Origin: an uncultured Blautia sp.
GTDB lineage: Bacteria; Bacillota; Clostridia; Lachnospirales; Lachnospiraceae
Length of the DNA stretch: 18,939 bases
Assembly: GCA_934378195.1 (NCBI GenBank)
Contig: CAKRPO010000045.1
Coordinates: 1-18,939 of the forward strand
Direction of reading: 5' to 3'
The position numbers were made by a program, and so were the translations under genes. This document shows, piece by piece, positions 1 to 7,497 of this stretch (positions are counted from its first letter, which is position 1; every line of letters starts with the position of its first letter). Below the pieces are notes generated by a model. It was not told the DNA's origin and did not search any database. It worked only from the letters and a program-made list of their open reading frames with translations.

Positions 1-70
1 GATAGACGGGGCTCGAACCCGCGGTCTCGACCTTGGCAAGGTCGCGCGTTACCAACTACGCCACTATCGC
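1..70 (-). tRNA. tRNA-Gly (GCC anticodon), 3' end cut by window edge
   Basis: Read on the minus strand, the sequence folds as a cloverleaf. The acceptor 5' strand GCGATAG (70 to 64) pairs with CTATC at the window start; the last two acceptor bases, the discriminator and any CCA lie outside. The anticodon stem CGACC/GGTCG encloses TTGCCAA, giving anticodon GCC, which reads GGC/GGT glycine codons. The T arm has the TTCGA signature with a five-pair stem including one G-T pair. Its own promoter lies just upstream. Confidence 0.95.
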
Positions 71-112
71 ATGTGTCTTGTGAAGAAGTTGTTTTCCTCA
101 TCGACAAGACAT

Positions 113-141
113 ATGATAACAGATAAAATTGTAGTTGTCAA
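113..141 (-). promoter_or_regulatory. Promoter of tRNA-Gly with AT-rich upstream tract
   Basis: On the minus strand TTGACA (141-136) is followed by a 17-base spacer and TATCAT (118-113), a near-consensus sigma-A promoter. Transcription would begin about 35 bases before the mature tRNA 5' end at 70. The bases just upstream of the -35 (about 142-175) are almost pure A/T tracts, which resembles an UP element of stable-RNA promoters; that role is inferred. Confidence 0.8.
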
Positions 142-204
142 ATGTTTTTTTGAAAAAATTTCAAAAATTTGTAAATAACTTTTTTGATATACCAGTGTAT
201 TCTT

Positions 205-906
205 TTAAGGGTGATAATAGCGGAGTACATGTTCCGGGTAATACTGATCTCCATAGTCCCATGGGCCGGCAGTCGTATACATTGGATCGTCCTGAGAACG
301 GGCAGTTTCTCCACTTGCCATTTCTGCAAATGTTTCAGAGCTTTCTACAGACCAGGAAGTGATTCCATTCTTTTCCAGATAGTTGAAATAGACATCTGCA
401 CCAAAATTGTATCCCTGAAGTGCAAGCTCAATACCGGCGATATCATCAGGACCGGTGACACCTGCTCGTTCCATAGAATATTTTAACTCCTGGATGCCGC
501 AGGCAATAGAGTAGTCCACATCTGAGATTCCATTTGGAGTCTGTGGATATTTTGTATTATAAGCACCTTCGGAAGACTGTAGCACATCAGGTCCCTGTCC
601 AGAACTCTCCTGCATCATGAGAGCAAGGATTAGATTGACATAATCGGTCATATCGTAGGCGGCAGCGGCCTCTTCTACATCACTACGATAAGACTCACAT
701 GTGGAATTGATCGTGTAAGCTGATCTTTCCCTGCGGAGTGGACGCAGAACCAGAAAGGACAGAAGCAGGATAATGATCAATAACAGTGATAGTCCAAGAA
801 AAATTTTCTGGCGGCGGACCTGGCGCTGACGCTGTATGCTGCGTGACTGTTTCTTATGATAAATTTTGGATGTATGTGTATGATTGTTTTTCTTATGTGT
901 TTTCAT
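205..906 (-). CDS. Membrane-anchored lysozyme-like (CwlT N-domain type) protein
   Basis: Predicted muramidase or lytic glycosidase acting on peptidoglycan outside the membrane. From the ATG at 906 (233 aa) it has a very basic cytoplasmic tail (K/R/H-rich, residues 1-34), one membrane span (about 35-54) and an extracytoplasmic domain. The motif MMQESSGQG followed by VLQSSEG fits the lysozyme-like fold of CwlT N-terminal domains, with the Glu of QESSG (residue 100) as the expected catalytic acid. Later QGYNFG and YPEHVLRYY also fit. Unlike CwlT there is no NlpC/P60 domain. A TTG at 927 would add seven residues; neither start has a clear ribosome binding site, so the ATG is preferred. It is divergent from the 3D-domain gene. 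The fold call is firm; substrate and role are inferred. This family is often seen in conjugative elements, but nothing else here suggests one at this end. Confidence 0.85.
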   Translation of the reverse strand: MKTHKKNNHTHTSKIYHKKQSRSIQRQRQVRRQKIFLGLSLLLIIILLLSFLVLRPLRRERSAYTINSTCESYRSDVEEAAAAYDMTDYVNLILALMMQESSGQGPDVLQSSEGAYNTKYPQTPNGISDVDYSIACGIQELKYSMERAGVTGPDDIAGIELALQGYNFGADVYFNYLEKNGITSWSVESSETFAEMASGETARSQDDPMYTTAGPWDYGDQYYPEHVLRYYHP

Positions 907-993
907 AGTCACTATTGTAGCTTGCAAAGAGCTTTTTGAAAAGGAAAGAATTCTAATGATTTTCTTAAAATTTCGTGAAAAAACTGTGTAAAT

Positions 994-1022
994 TTGAAAT
1001 CAGGCATTTCTTGTGCTAAAAT
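994..1022 (+). promoter_or_regulatory. Promoter of the 3D-domain gene, extended -10
   Basis: TTGAAA (994-999), a 17-base spacer, then TAAAAT (1017-1022) preceded by TG one base upstream (1014-1015), an extended -10. It sits 55 bases before the GTG start at 1077. The same TGCTAAAAT element occurs before the HtrA-like gene. Confidence 0.75.
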
Positions 1023-1076
1023 AAGCTCCAGTAAGAGATGGGGAAATGTAAAGTAATAGAGATGAGGTGAAAACCT

Positions 1077-2147
1077 GTGAAGAAAAAAATATGTGCAGTT
1101 CTTCTGGGAACCGTACTGGCCTGTCATACATCTATGGCTTATGGAGCAGTACCAGATTATGAAGCAGTAACAGAAGCTGACGAGAAAGCAGATAAAGCGA
1201 TGCAGACATTTGAGACGGAAGATGGCAGTGGAACTGCTGTCAAGGTTGCTGCGATACAGGATTTGCTGTATGTAGCAGCCAAGAGTACAGGGATTTATGC
1301 AAAGCCAGGAGAAGAAAGTGAGAAACTCACAGAGGTTATATTGGGAGACGAAGTAGAGAGGAATGCGGTATGTGACAATGGATGGAGCAAAGTATCCTAT
1401 GAAACAGACGGTACAAAGATTATTGGCTATATACAGAATCAGATGCTCAGTGATACCAATCAGATTCAGCCGGCAGATGAAGAAGTTGAAGTAAAAAGTG
1501 ATACTACGGTACTGGATTATCCGAGCAGAAAGGATGGCGAAGAAGTAGGGGAAATCCTGGAACTGGATCAGGTGAAACAGACAGGAACGGTAAATGGGGT
1601 CTGGAGCCGGATTACCTATCAGAATAATGATGGCACAGAAGCGGAAGGATATATCCCAACAAGTTGTCTGAATCTTCCAGAGTCATCCGAAGAAGAGTCC
1701 GATACGATTGATGAAGGTAAGGATGCTGGAACCTTGCATGAAGGAAGTGGAAAAGGCGTATTTGCAGATGCATTGGATGAAGTGGAGCCGGGTGTTACAG
1801 TACAGGACGGTGTACAGATCGGAACACCGGTTGCGGCGTCTTCAGATGCCAATCTGCAGGATTTGGGTGTGTTTAAGATCACACACTATTGTCCGTGCAG
1901 TATCTGCTGTGGTCCCTATGCTAATGGTATCACTTCTACAGGCGTTACAGCAACAACGAACCATACGATTGCTGTAGATCCGTCGGTGATTCCATATGGA
2001 AGCAAAGTTGTGATCAATGGACAGGTCTACGTGGCAGAAGACTGTGGTGGAGCAATCAAGAAGAATCGAATTGACATTTATGTTGCTACACATGCAGAGG
2101 GAGAAGCAAAAGGTACATACAATACAGAAGTCTATCTGATAAAATAA
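1077..2147 (+). CDS. Secreted SH3-domain and 3D-domain cell-wall protein
   Basis: Predicted exported peptidoglycan-binding and possibly peptidoglycan-cleaving protein of 356 aa. A signal peptide (about residues 1-24, MKKK then a hydrophobic stretch to MAYGA) is followed by two bacterial SH3-like segments (about 65-125 and 140-200), an acidic Ser/Glu-rich linker (200-260) and a C-terminal 3D domain (about 264-356). The three Asp residues that name the domain are visible: D301 (VDPSVIPYG), D322 (AEDCGG) and D333 (RIDIYV); the fold is related to MltA lytic transglycosylases and occurs in YocH, YuiC and Rpf-like proteins. Start is GTG at 1077 because GAGGTGA (1064-1070) lies six bases upstream. 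The Cys-rich YCPCSICCG stretch opens the 3D domain. A lipoprotein reading (Cys16) is less likely since the lipobox is poor. Family firm, enzymatic role inferred. Confidence 0.9.
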   Translation: MKKKICAVLLGTVLACHTSMAYGAVPDYEAVTEADEKADKAMQTFETEDGSGTAVKVAAIQDLLYVAAKSTGIYAKPGEESEKLTEVILGDEVERNAVCDNGWSKVSYETDGTKIIGYIQNQMLSDTNQIQPADEEVEVKSDTTVLDYPSRKDGEEVGEILELDQVKQTGTVNGVWSRITYQNNDGTEAEGYIPTSCLNLPESSEEESDTIDEGKDAGTLHEGSGKGVFADALDEVEPGVTVQDGVQIGTPVAASSDANLQDLGVFKITHYCPCSICCGPYANGITSTGVTATTNHTIAVDPSVIPYGSKVVINGQVYVAEDCGGAIKKNRIDIYVATHAEGEAKGTYNTEVYLIK

Positions 2148-2204
2148 TATGCAAGTGCAGCTGGTAAGAATTCATGGTCTTCCAACAGAATATAGCTTAT
2201 GTGT

Positions 2205-2249
2205 AAAAAAAGCAGAGCTCTCTGAAAAAATCAGGAGTTCTGCTTTTTT
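2205..2249. terminator. Bidirectional Rho-independent terminator
   Basis: A run of A leads into GCAGAGCTCTCTGA, which pairs with TCAGGAGTTCTGC (one bulge, one G-T pair) followed by TTTTTT. The hairpin has a T-run on either strand and lies between two convergent genes, so it can end both. Confidence 0.85.
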
Positions 2250-2289
2250 AATCGGAGTAATATGATAACCACAAAAGCAGCGGTTATAC

Positions 2290-3474
2290 TTATCTTGCCA
2301 TCAGATAGATCTTTTCCATATCTTTCATATTTAGCTGCTTGAAAACACCGATTGTACGTGTATCTTCAAAACTGCATTTAAAGGCAAGCTCATGAATCTG
2401 TTCATCTGTGAGATTCAGACCGAGTTCATGCAGATTGGTTGGCATATGAATAGAACGGAAAAAGTCTTCCATGGCTTCAATTCCTGCAAGTGCAGTATTT
2501 TCGTAATCTGCATAACATGGAATATCAAAAATATTTGTTGCAAACTGTGCAAAACGTTCCGGATTGGCATCATAGACATAGCGTGCCCAGCTGCCCCAGA
2601 TAGCAGCCAGTCCGGCGCCGTGTGTGACATCATAAAGGCCGCCAAGTTCATGCTCCAGCTGATGACAGGCCCAGTCGCCGCCACCAGTTCCACATCCGGT
2701 CAGACCATTGTGAGAGAGACTTCCTGCCCACATGATCTCAGCTCTTGCATTATAGTTTCCAGGCTCATTCAGCAGGATACGGGCATTGTAGATGACCGTC
2801 TGCATCAGAGATTCACTGATACTGTCAGTAATCTCCATAGTTTCGATGTTGACAAAATAGCGTTCCATGGTATGTAGAAGAATGTCTACACAGCCGCTTT
2901 CTGTCTGGTATTCTGGGAGGGTATAGGTGAGTCGTGGATTCATCAGTGTAAATTTCGGGCGGCAGAGATCGCTGCGGGTACTGCTGCGTTTCAGCCAGCC
3001 GTCTTCATTTGTAATGACGCAGGAACCACTCATTTCACTTCCAGATGCTGCAATCGTAGGAATAGCTCCGATTGGAAGACAGGCAGTCGGGCTTTCTGTC
3101 CTGAGGAAGAAATTCCAGACATCGGTCCATGGATTGGCAACACCGTAACCGATGGCTTTGGCTGAGTCAATGACACTTCCGCCACCGACAGCAAGAATGA
3201 AATCAACCTGTTCTTTCTGACAGAGCGCAATGCCTTCACGAACTTTGGAAAGGCGGGGATTCGGGACGACTCCACCTAAAGTAATAAAGTCAATTCCGGC
3301 ATCAGTCAGACATTTACCGATTTCATTGATCAGACCGGATTTTACAGCACTTTCGCTGCCGTAATGAATCAGAACTTTATGGCAGCCATATTCATTTAGA
3401 AATTCACCTGCTTTTAAATGCGTATCTTTTCCAAAGATTACTTTAGTTGGTGTATAGTATTCAAAACTTCTCAT
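2290..3474 (-). CDS. Iron-containing alcohol dehydrogenase (butanol dehydrogenase type)
   Basis: Group III metal-dependent alcohol dehydrogenase, expected to reduce aldehydes to alcohols with NAD(P)H in the cytoplasm, closest by eye to the YqhD/BdhA/YugJ branch. At 394 aa it has the usual length. The nucleotide-binding VGGGSVIDSAK sits at about 96-106. The four metal ligands are visible: D197 and H201 (GCVDILLHTMERYF), H271 (ACHQLEHELGG) and H285 (VTHGAGLAA). H271 and H285 are 14 residues apart, as in FucO. The ATG at 3474 is preceded by AAGGAG (3490-3485) ten bases away. It is monocistronic, with its own terminator and unrelated divergent neighbours. The fermentative role is inferred from the family; substrate and cofactor preference cannot be read here. 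Confidence 0.93.
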   Translation of the reverse strand: MRSFEYYTPTKVIFGKDTHLKAGEFLNEYGCHKVLIHYGSESAVKSGLINEIGKCLTDAGIDFITLGGVVPNPRLSKVREGIALCQKEQVDFILAVGGGSVIDSAKAIGYGVANPWTDVWNFFLRTESPTACLPIGAIPTIAASGSEMSGSCVITNEDGWLKRSSTRSDLCRPKFTLMNPRLTYTLPEYQTESGCVDILLHTMERYFVNIETMEITDSISESLMQTVIYNARILLNEPGNYNARAEIMWAGSLSHNGLTGCGTGGGDWACHQLEHELGGLYDVTHGAGLAAIWGSWARYVYDANPERFAQFATNIFDIPCYADYENTALAGIEAMEDFFRSIHMPTNLHELGLNLTDEQIHELAFKCSFEDTRTIGVFKQLNMKDMEKIYLMAR

Positions 3475-3617
3475 GATAGTTAAACTCCTTGTTTAGGATT
3501 AAGCATAATACAATAAAAATATAGCATAATTGTAACAAAAATTACAGAAAAACAAGCAAAAAAATTAAGAAAAATGCAAAAAATATGTGTTAAAAAAGTT
3601 ATATTGGACAAATTTAC

Positions 3618-3646
3618 TTGAGAAAAAAATGAGAGTCCAGTATAAT
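3618..3646 (+). promoter_or_regulatory. Strong promoter of the thioredoxin-trmL operon
   Basis: TTGAGA (3618-3623), exactly 17 bases, then a perfect TATAAT (3641-3646), 81 bases before the chosen start of the thioredoxin reductase gene. The rest of 3475-3727 is very AT-rich with no other gene or clear operator. Confidence 0.85.
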
Positions 3647-3727
3647 AGGAAGACAGTAGAGAGAAAATAAAAGCTGAAATGCTGAGGCATTTTTGAATAT
3701 AAAGCAATGAGAAATTCAGGTGATAAA

Positions 3728-4630
3728 ATGGAAAATGTAATTATTATCGGTGCCGGCCCTGCAGGAATTTCTGCGGCACTGTACACTGCAAGAGGAAATC
3801 TGAATCCAGTATTGATCAACAATGGAATTGGAGCACTGGCAAAAGCTGAGAAGATCGAGAATTATTATGGCCTGGAACGACCGCTTTCCGGCGAAGAACT
3901 CTATGAAAGAGGGCTTGCACAGGCAAAAGCACTCGGCGTTCGTGTGATCAAGGCCCAAGTTTTGGGAATTCGTGGATTTGACAGTTTTACAGTGCAGACG
4001 ACTGCAGGAAATTTTGATACAATCAGTGTGATTCTGGCAACCGGCAGCAGGCGCAGTACGCCACAGATTCCTGGTATCCGTGAGTTTGAAGGCAAAGGCG
4101 TCAGTTACTGTGCGGTTTGTGATGCGTTCTTTTATCGGAATCGGGAAGTGGCGGTGCTTGGAAATAGTGATTTTGCACTTCATGAGGCGGAGGAACTGCG
4201 AAATGTGACACCGTCTGTGACTATTTATACAAATGGCAGAGAGCCGGAGTTTTCCAGGGAACATCCGATTGCAGTCAATACGATGAAGATTCAGGCAATT
4301 GAGGGAGAAGATACGGTTTCCGGACTTCGTATGGAAAGAGATATTACCGCATCAGAAGAGGACAGCAGAGAATCCTTCTATCCTGCAGATGGTGTGTTTG
4401 TGGCTCTGGGAACAGCAGGCAGCACGGAAATCGCACGTCAGATGGGAGCGGAGCTTACAGATAAAGGAAATGTGAAAGTCAATTCGGAAATGGAAACGAC
4501 GATTCCAGGCCTGTTTGCAGCAGGTGACTGTACAGGAGGACTCCTTCAGGTGTCAAAGGCTGTTTATGAGGGCAGTATGGCAGGCATCAGTGCAGGAAAA
4601 TATGTACGCCACAGGAAATCAGCCAACTGA
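3728..4630 (+). CDS. trxB: Thioredoxin reductase-like flavoprotein lacking usual NADPH motifs
   Basis: Expected to pass electrons through FAD and a redox disulfide to the thioredoxin encoded next door. The protein is 300 aa, typical length. FAD-binding GAGPAGISAALYTARGN lies at residues 8-24, the active-site disulfide C128-A-V-C131-D, and the second FAD motif GLFAAGDCTGG at 261-271. The start is ATG at 3728, with AGGTGA at 3718-3723; an in-frame ATG at 3707 has no ribosome binding site. Unusual: where NADPH-dependent enzymes have GGGxSA this one has VLGNSDFA (143-150), and the HRRxxxR 2'-phosphate motif is replaced by a region around TNGRE (168-172). That recalls the ferredoxin-dependent FFTR enzymes of clostridia, so the electron donor may not be NADPH. 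Flavoprotein family firm, donor uncertain. Confidence 0.88.
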   Translation: MENVIIIGAGPAGISAALYTARGNLNPVLINNGIGALAKAEKIENYYGLERPLSGEELYERGLAQAKALGVRVIKAQVLGIRGFDSFTVQTTAGNFDTISVILATGSRRSTPQIPGIREFEGKGVSYCAVCDAFFYRNREVAVLGNSDFALHEAEELRNVTPSVTIYTNGREPEFSREHPIAVNTMKIQAIEGEDTVSGLRMERDITASEEDSRESFYPADGVFVALGTAGSTEIARQMGAELTDKGNVKVNSEMETTIPGLFAAGDCTGGLLQVSKAVYEGSMAGISAGKYVRHRKSAN

Positions 4631-4690
4631 TGGCAGAACACAGAGAGAAAACTATTAAGTAACAGCATATACAGAAAAAGGAGAAATATT

Positions 4691-4993
4691 ATGGCAAAAA
4701 CAATTACATCACAGAATTTTGAAGAAGAAGTATTAAAATCAGAAAAACCAATCCTGCTTGATTTCTGGGCAACCTGGTGTGGACCATGCATGCGTCAGGG
4801 ACCAATCGTAGAAGAGCTGGCAGAAGAGGGATACAATGTAGGAAAGATTGACGTAGATCAGGAAATGGGACTCGCACAGCAGTTCAAGGTCATGAGCATC
4901 CCGACACTTCTGGTATTTAAGGGGGGACAGGAAATACACCGTCTGGTAGGTCTGACATCAAAAGCAGATCTCAAGAAGCTTCTGGATGAATAA
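4691..4993 (+). CDS. trxA: Thioredoxin
   Basis: Small cytoplasmic disulfide reductase of 100 aa. The classic active site FWATWCGPC places the redox cysteines at 30 and 33, and the cis-proline loop appears as MSIPTL. The length is a minimal single thioredoxin fold with no signal peptide or extra domain. AAGGAG lies seven bases before the ATG. It follows the reductase gene by 60 bases with no terminator between them, so the two form a reductase/thioredoxin pair in one transcript, and the pairing supports this as the natural substrate of the reductase. Very sure of the identity. Confidence 0.96.
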   Translation: MAKTITSQNFEEEVLKSEKPILLDFWATWCGPCMRQGPIVEELAEEGYNVGKIDVDQEMGLAQQFKVMSIPTLLVFKGGQEIHRLVGLTSKADLKKLLDE

Positions 4994-5017
4994 TACCGGG
5001 AAGGATTTAATATATTC

Positions 5018-6667
5018 ATGAAAATCTTACTTGCAGCATGTAATGCAAAATATATTCATTCTAATCTGGCCGTGTATGATCTGAAGGCCTATTCCTCAGA
5101 TTATGATGAACAGGTGCTTTTGAGGGAATATACAATCAATCAGCCAAAGGATGAGATACTGAAAGACATTTACAGCAGCGGAGCAGACGTGGTCTGCTTC
5201 TCCTGCTATATCTGGAACATTTCATTTGTATGCGAACTGATTCGTGACCTTGCGAAGATACTTCCACAGGCAGCTTTTTGGGCCGGTGGTCCTGAGGTGT
5301 CTTATGATGCGGAGAAATTTTTGACAGAGATGCCGGAGATGACAGGTGTTATGGTTGGGGAAGGCGAAAAAACATTTCACGATCTTCTGGAGCTTTATGT
5401 GGATGGAAAGGGCAGTCTTGAAGAAATTTCAGGAATCGCATACAGAAAGGATGACGGAATCTGTCATAATGGCTGGCGTGAGCTGATGGATTTAAGCGAA
5501 ATTCCATTTGTTTATGAGCATCTGGAGAATTTTGAAAACAGGATCATCTATTATGAGAGCAGTCGTGGATGTCCTTTTTCCTGTAGTTACTGTCTGTCAT
5601 CCATTGACAAGAAACTACGATTTCGTGATCTGGAACTGGTTAAGAAGGAATTGCAGTTTTTCCTTGACCATAAGGTGCCTCAGGTAAAGTTTGTGGACCG
5701 TACATTTAACTGTAAGCATGAACATGCCATGACAATCTGGAAATACATTCTGGAACATGATAATGGTGTAACAAATTTTCATTTTGAGATTTCAGCAGAT
5801 CTTCTTAGGAAGGAAGAGATGGATCTGATGGAGCATATGCGTCCGGGACTGATCCAATTGGAAATTGGTGTACAGTCAACCAATCCGGAGACGATTCGTG
5901 CGATTCATCGGCATATGGATCTGGAGAAGCTGGAACACTGTGTGGACAGAGTACACAGTTTTCGTAATATCCATCAGCACCTGGATCTGATTGCAGGGCT
6001 TCCGTATGAGGATTATGAAACATTTCACAGATCTTTTAATGATGTGTATCGCATGAAGCCAGATCAGCTTCAACTGGGTTTTTTGAAGGTTCTGAAGGGG
6101 TCTCTGATGCAGAAAGAGGCAAATGATTATGGAATCGTTCATAAAGAAAAAGAACCATATGAGGTGCTTTCTACGAACTGGTTGACTTATGGAGAAGTTT
6201 TAAAGCTGAAAATGGTAGAAAGTATGGTGGAAGTGTATTATAATAGTGGACAGTTCTGGCATACGCTGGAGTATCTGGTTCCATTTGCAGATGATGCGTT
6301 TTTGTTTTATGAGAAACTGGGTGCTTTTTATGAAAAGAAAGGCTACAGTGAAATCTCGCATTCCCGTATGCGGCGCTATGAGATTTTGCTGGAATTTTTA
6401 AGGGAAGAGACAGTAGTACCTGTCGAGACAGCTTCGCAGAAGATGTTGTATGATCTCTATCTTAGAGAAAAGCTTAAGAAACGGCCGTCATTCGCACCAG
6501 ACCAGAAACCGTATGAGGCAGTGATCTGGAATTACAGAAAGAATCATTGCGTTCCCAAAACGGCACATATAGAAGTGTTTGAGGATGGAACGACAGTACT
6601 GTTTGATTATGAGAAACGAGATCCACTGTCAAATAATGCGTACGCAGAAAAAATCCGGTTACAATAG
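5018..6667 (+). CDS. B12-binding domain radical SAM protein with DUF4080-like C-terminus
   Basis: A 549-aa cytoplasmic radical SAM enzyme of unknown substrate. Residues 1-130 resemble the Rossmann-like cobalamin-binding domain that precedes many radical SAM domains (MKILLAACNAKYIHSNLAVY; FWAGGPEVSYD; VGEGEKTFHDLL). No DxHxxG cobalamin His motif is obvious, so actual B12 binding is doubtful. The radical SAM cluster motif is C185-PFS-C189-SY-C192 after SSRG, and LEIGVQSTNPETI and LIAGLPYEDYE are standard later barrel motifs. The tail from about 370 matches the DUF4080-type extension (YGEVLKLKMVE, then an aromatic-rich end). It lies 24 bases after trxA; the nearest purine-rich site (GGGAAGGA, ending near 5006) is further from the ATG than usual. 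Domain calls are confident; reaction unknown. Confidence 0.9.
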   Translation: MKILLAACNAKYIHSNLAVYDLKAYSSDYDEQVLLREYTINQPKDEILKDIYSSGADVVCFSCYIWNISFVCELIRDLAKILPQAAFWAGGPEVSYDAEKFLTEMPEMTGVMVGEGEKTFHDLLELYVDGKGSLEEISGIAYRKDDGICHNGWRELMDLSEIPFVYEHLENFENRIIYYESSRGCPFSCSYCLSSIDKKLRFRDLELVKKELQFFLDHKVPQVKFVDRTFNCKHEHAMTIWKYILEHDNGVTNFHFEISADLLRKEEMDLMEHMRPGLIQLEIGVQSTNPETIRAIHRHMDLEKLEHCVDRVHSFRNIHQHLDLIAGLPYEDYETFHRSFNDVYRMKPDQLQLGFLKVLKGSLMQKEANDYGIVHKEKEPYEVLSTNWLTYGEVLKLKMVESMVEVYYNSGQFWHTLEYLVPFADDAFLFYEKLGAFYEKKGYSEISHSRMRRYEILLEFLREETVVPVETASQKMLYDLYLREKLKKRPSFAPDQKPYEAVIWNYRKNHCVPKTAHIEVFEDGTTVLFDYEKRDPLSNNAYAEKIRLQ

Positions 6668-6736
6668 AAGCAGTATACAACAAGATTGGATGCTACCAAG
6701 AGCATTTGATCTACAGGATATGAGGTGACAGATAAC

Positions 6737-6841
6737 ATGGGAATATTTGATCCGAAAAAAAGAAAAATCATTACAGCAGTGATTGCAGTGATTCTGGTCC
6801 TTGCAATGGTAGTTCCAAGCGTTCTTTCTATCCTTTTATAA
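6737..6841 (+). CDS. 34-aa single-span membrane miniprotein
   Basis: A short ORF in the gap between the radical SAM gene and the next CDS. ATG at 6737 is preceded by GAGGTGA (6722-6728) with an eight-base spacer, as good a site as those of the neighbouring genes. The product starts MGIFDPKKRK, a basic cytoplasmic end, and continues as one hydrophobic helix (about residues 11-34) ending at TAA. Architecture recalls the Prli42/DUF4044 class of tiny Firmicute membrane proteins (basic N-terminus, one helix, almost no C-terminal tail), but I cannot assign it to either. It is co-directional with and inside the trx-trmL operon. Coding status is inferred from the ribosome binding site, position and amphipathic design; function unknown. 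Confidence 0.7.
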   Translation: MGIFDPKKRKIITAVIAVILVLAMVVPSVLSILL

Positions 6842-6876
6842 GCAGAAACTGAAATCAAAGGCATTGGAGGAAGAAC

Positions 6877-7497
6877 ATGAAATTAGGACAGCAGGCATTA
6901 GAGGCACTGCAGGCAGAGATCGCAGGGAGACTTCGTCCGGGAGATGACCTGGTGGTGGCTGGCGAGACAGCATTGTCTGGAACATTACAGCTGATCGAGT
7001 GTGAAATGGAAAAGCTTCGGAAAATTTTTTCTGAAAGTTTTCTTCGTATGAGTAGAGATACATTAAAGAAATGTATGATTTCCAAAGAAGATACATATTG
7101 GAAAGAACTTGGATGTTCAGCATTATATTTTACAGAAGAGGGTGGAATCTTAAGCGGCCTGTGGAAGATGGCAGAGGCTTCTGGAGTTGGAATAGATGTA
7201 GACCTTCGTAGAATTCCGATCAGACAGGAAACAATAGAAATCTGTGAACGAGTGGATGTGGATCCATATAAACTGGAAGCAAGTGGCTCTGTACTGATTG
7301 GTACACCGCAGGGAGATGCACTGGTGCGGGAACTGGAGACGAAAGGGATTCATGCAGCTGTGATTGGCCATGCAGACAGTGGAAATGATCGGCTGCTTCA
7401 CAGTGGAGACATTACCAGATACCTGGAACGCCCGCGATGGAATATGAATGTACCGGGGAATCTGTCTGGAAAGGATATAAGAGATGGCAAAGCTTAA
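6877..7497 (+). CDS. PurM/HypE C-terminal-like protein (AIR synthase-related)
   Basis: A 206-aa cytoplasmic protein resembling the C-terminal domain of the AIR synthase (PurM)/HypE/SelD/ThiL superfamily; clostridial homologues tend to be labelled hydrogenase maturation factor. Visible hints are PGDDLVVAGETALSGTLQLIE near residues 21-41, like the GDDIVVTKWxGLEGT region of HypE, then SALYFTEEGGILSGLWKMAEASGVGIDVDL (about 82-111) and a late ASGSVLIGTPQGDALVRELETKGIHAAVIG (about 134-163), which follow the PurM C-domain pattern. The ATP-binding N-terminal domain is missing, so catalysis as in HypE or PurM is unlikely. GGAGG at 6866-6870 precedes the ATG by six bases. Its end overlaps trmL by 14 bases, which suggests translational coupling. 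Superfamily assignment is moderate; function unknown. Confidence 0.75.
   Translation: MKLGQQALEALQAEIAGRLRPGDDLVVAGETALSGTLQLIECEMEKLRKIFSESFLRMSRDTLKKCMISKEDTYWKELGCSALYFTEEGGILSGLWKMAEASGVGIDVDLRRIPIRQETIEICERVDVDPYKLEASGSVLIGTPQGDALVRELETKGIHAAVIGHADSGNDRLLHSGDITRYLERPRWNMNVPGNLSGKDIRDGKA

Noticed and set aside
986..1002. TGTAAA near the 3D-domain gene, considered as a WalR box because YocH-like genes belong to that regulon.
   Set aside because: The second half-site five bases downstream is missing.
3480..3707. A 75-aa hydrophobic minus-strand ORF between the alcohol dehydrogenase and the reductase gene.
   Set aside because: It is an AT-rich intergenic artefact rich in Phe, covers the trx promoter and shows no ribosome binding site.
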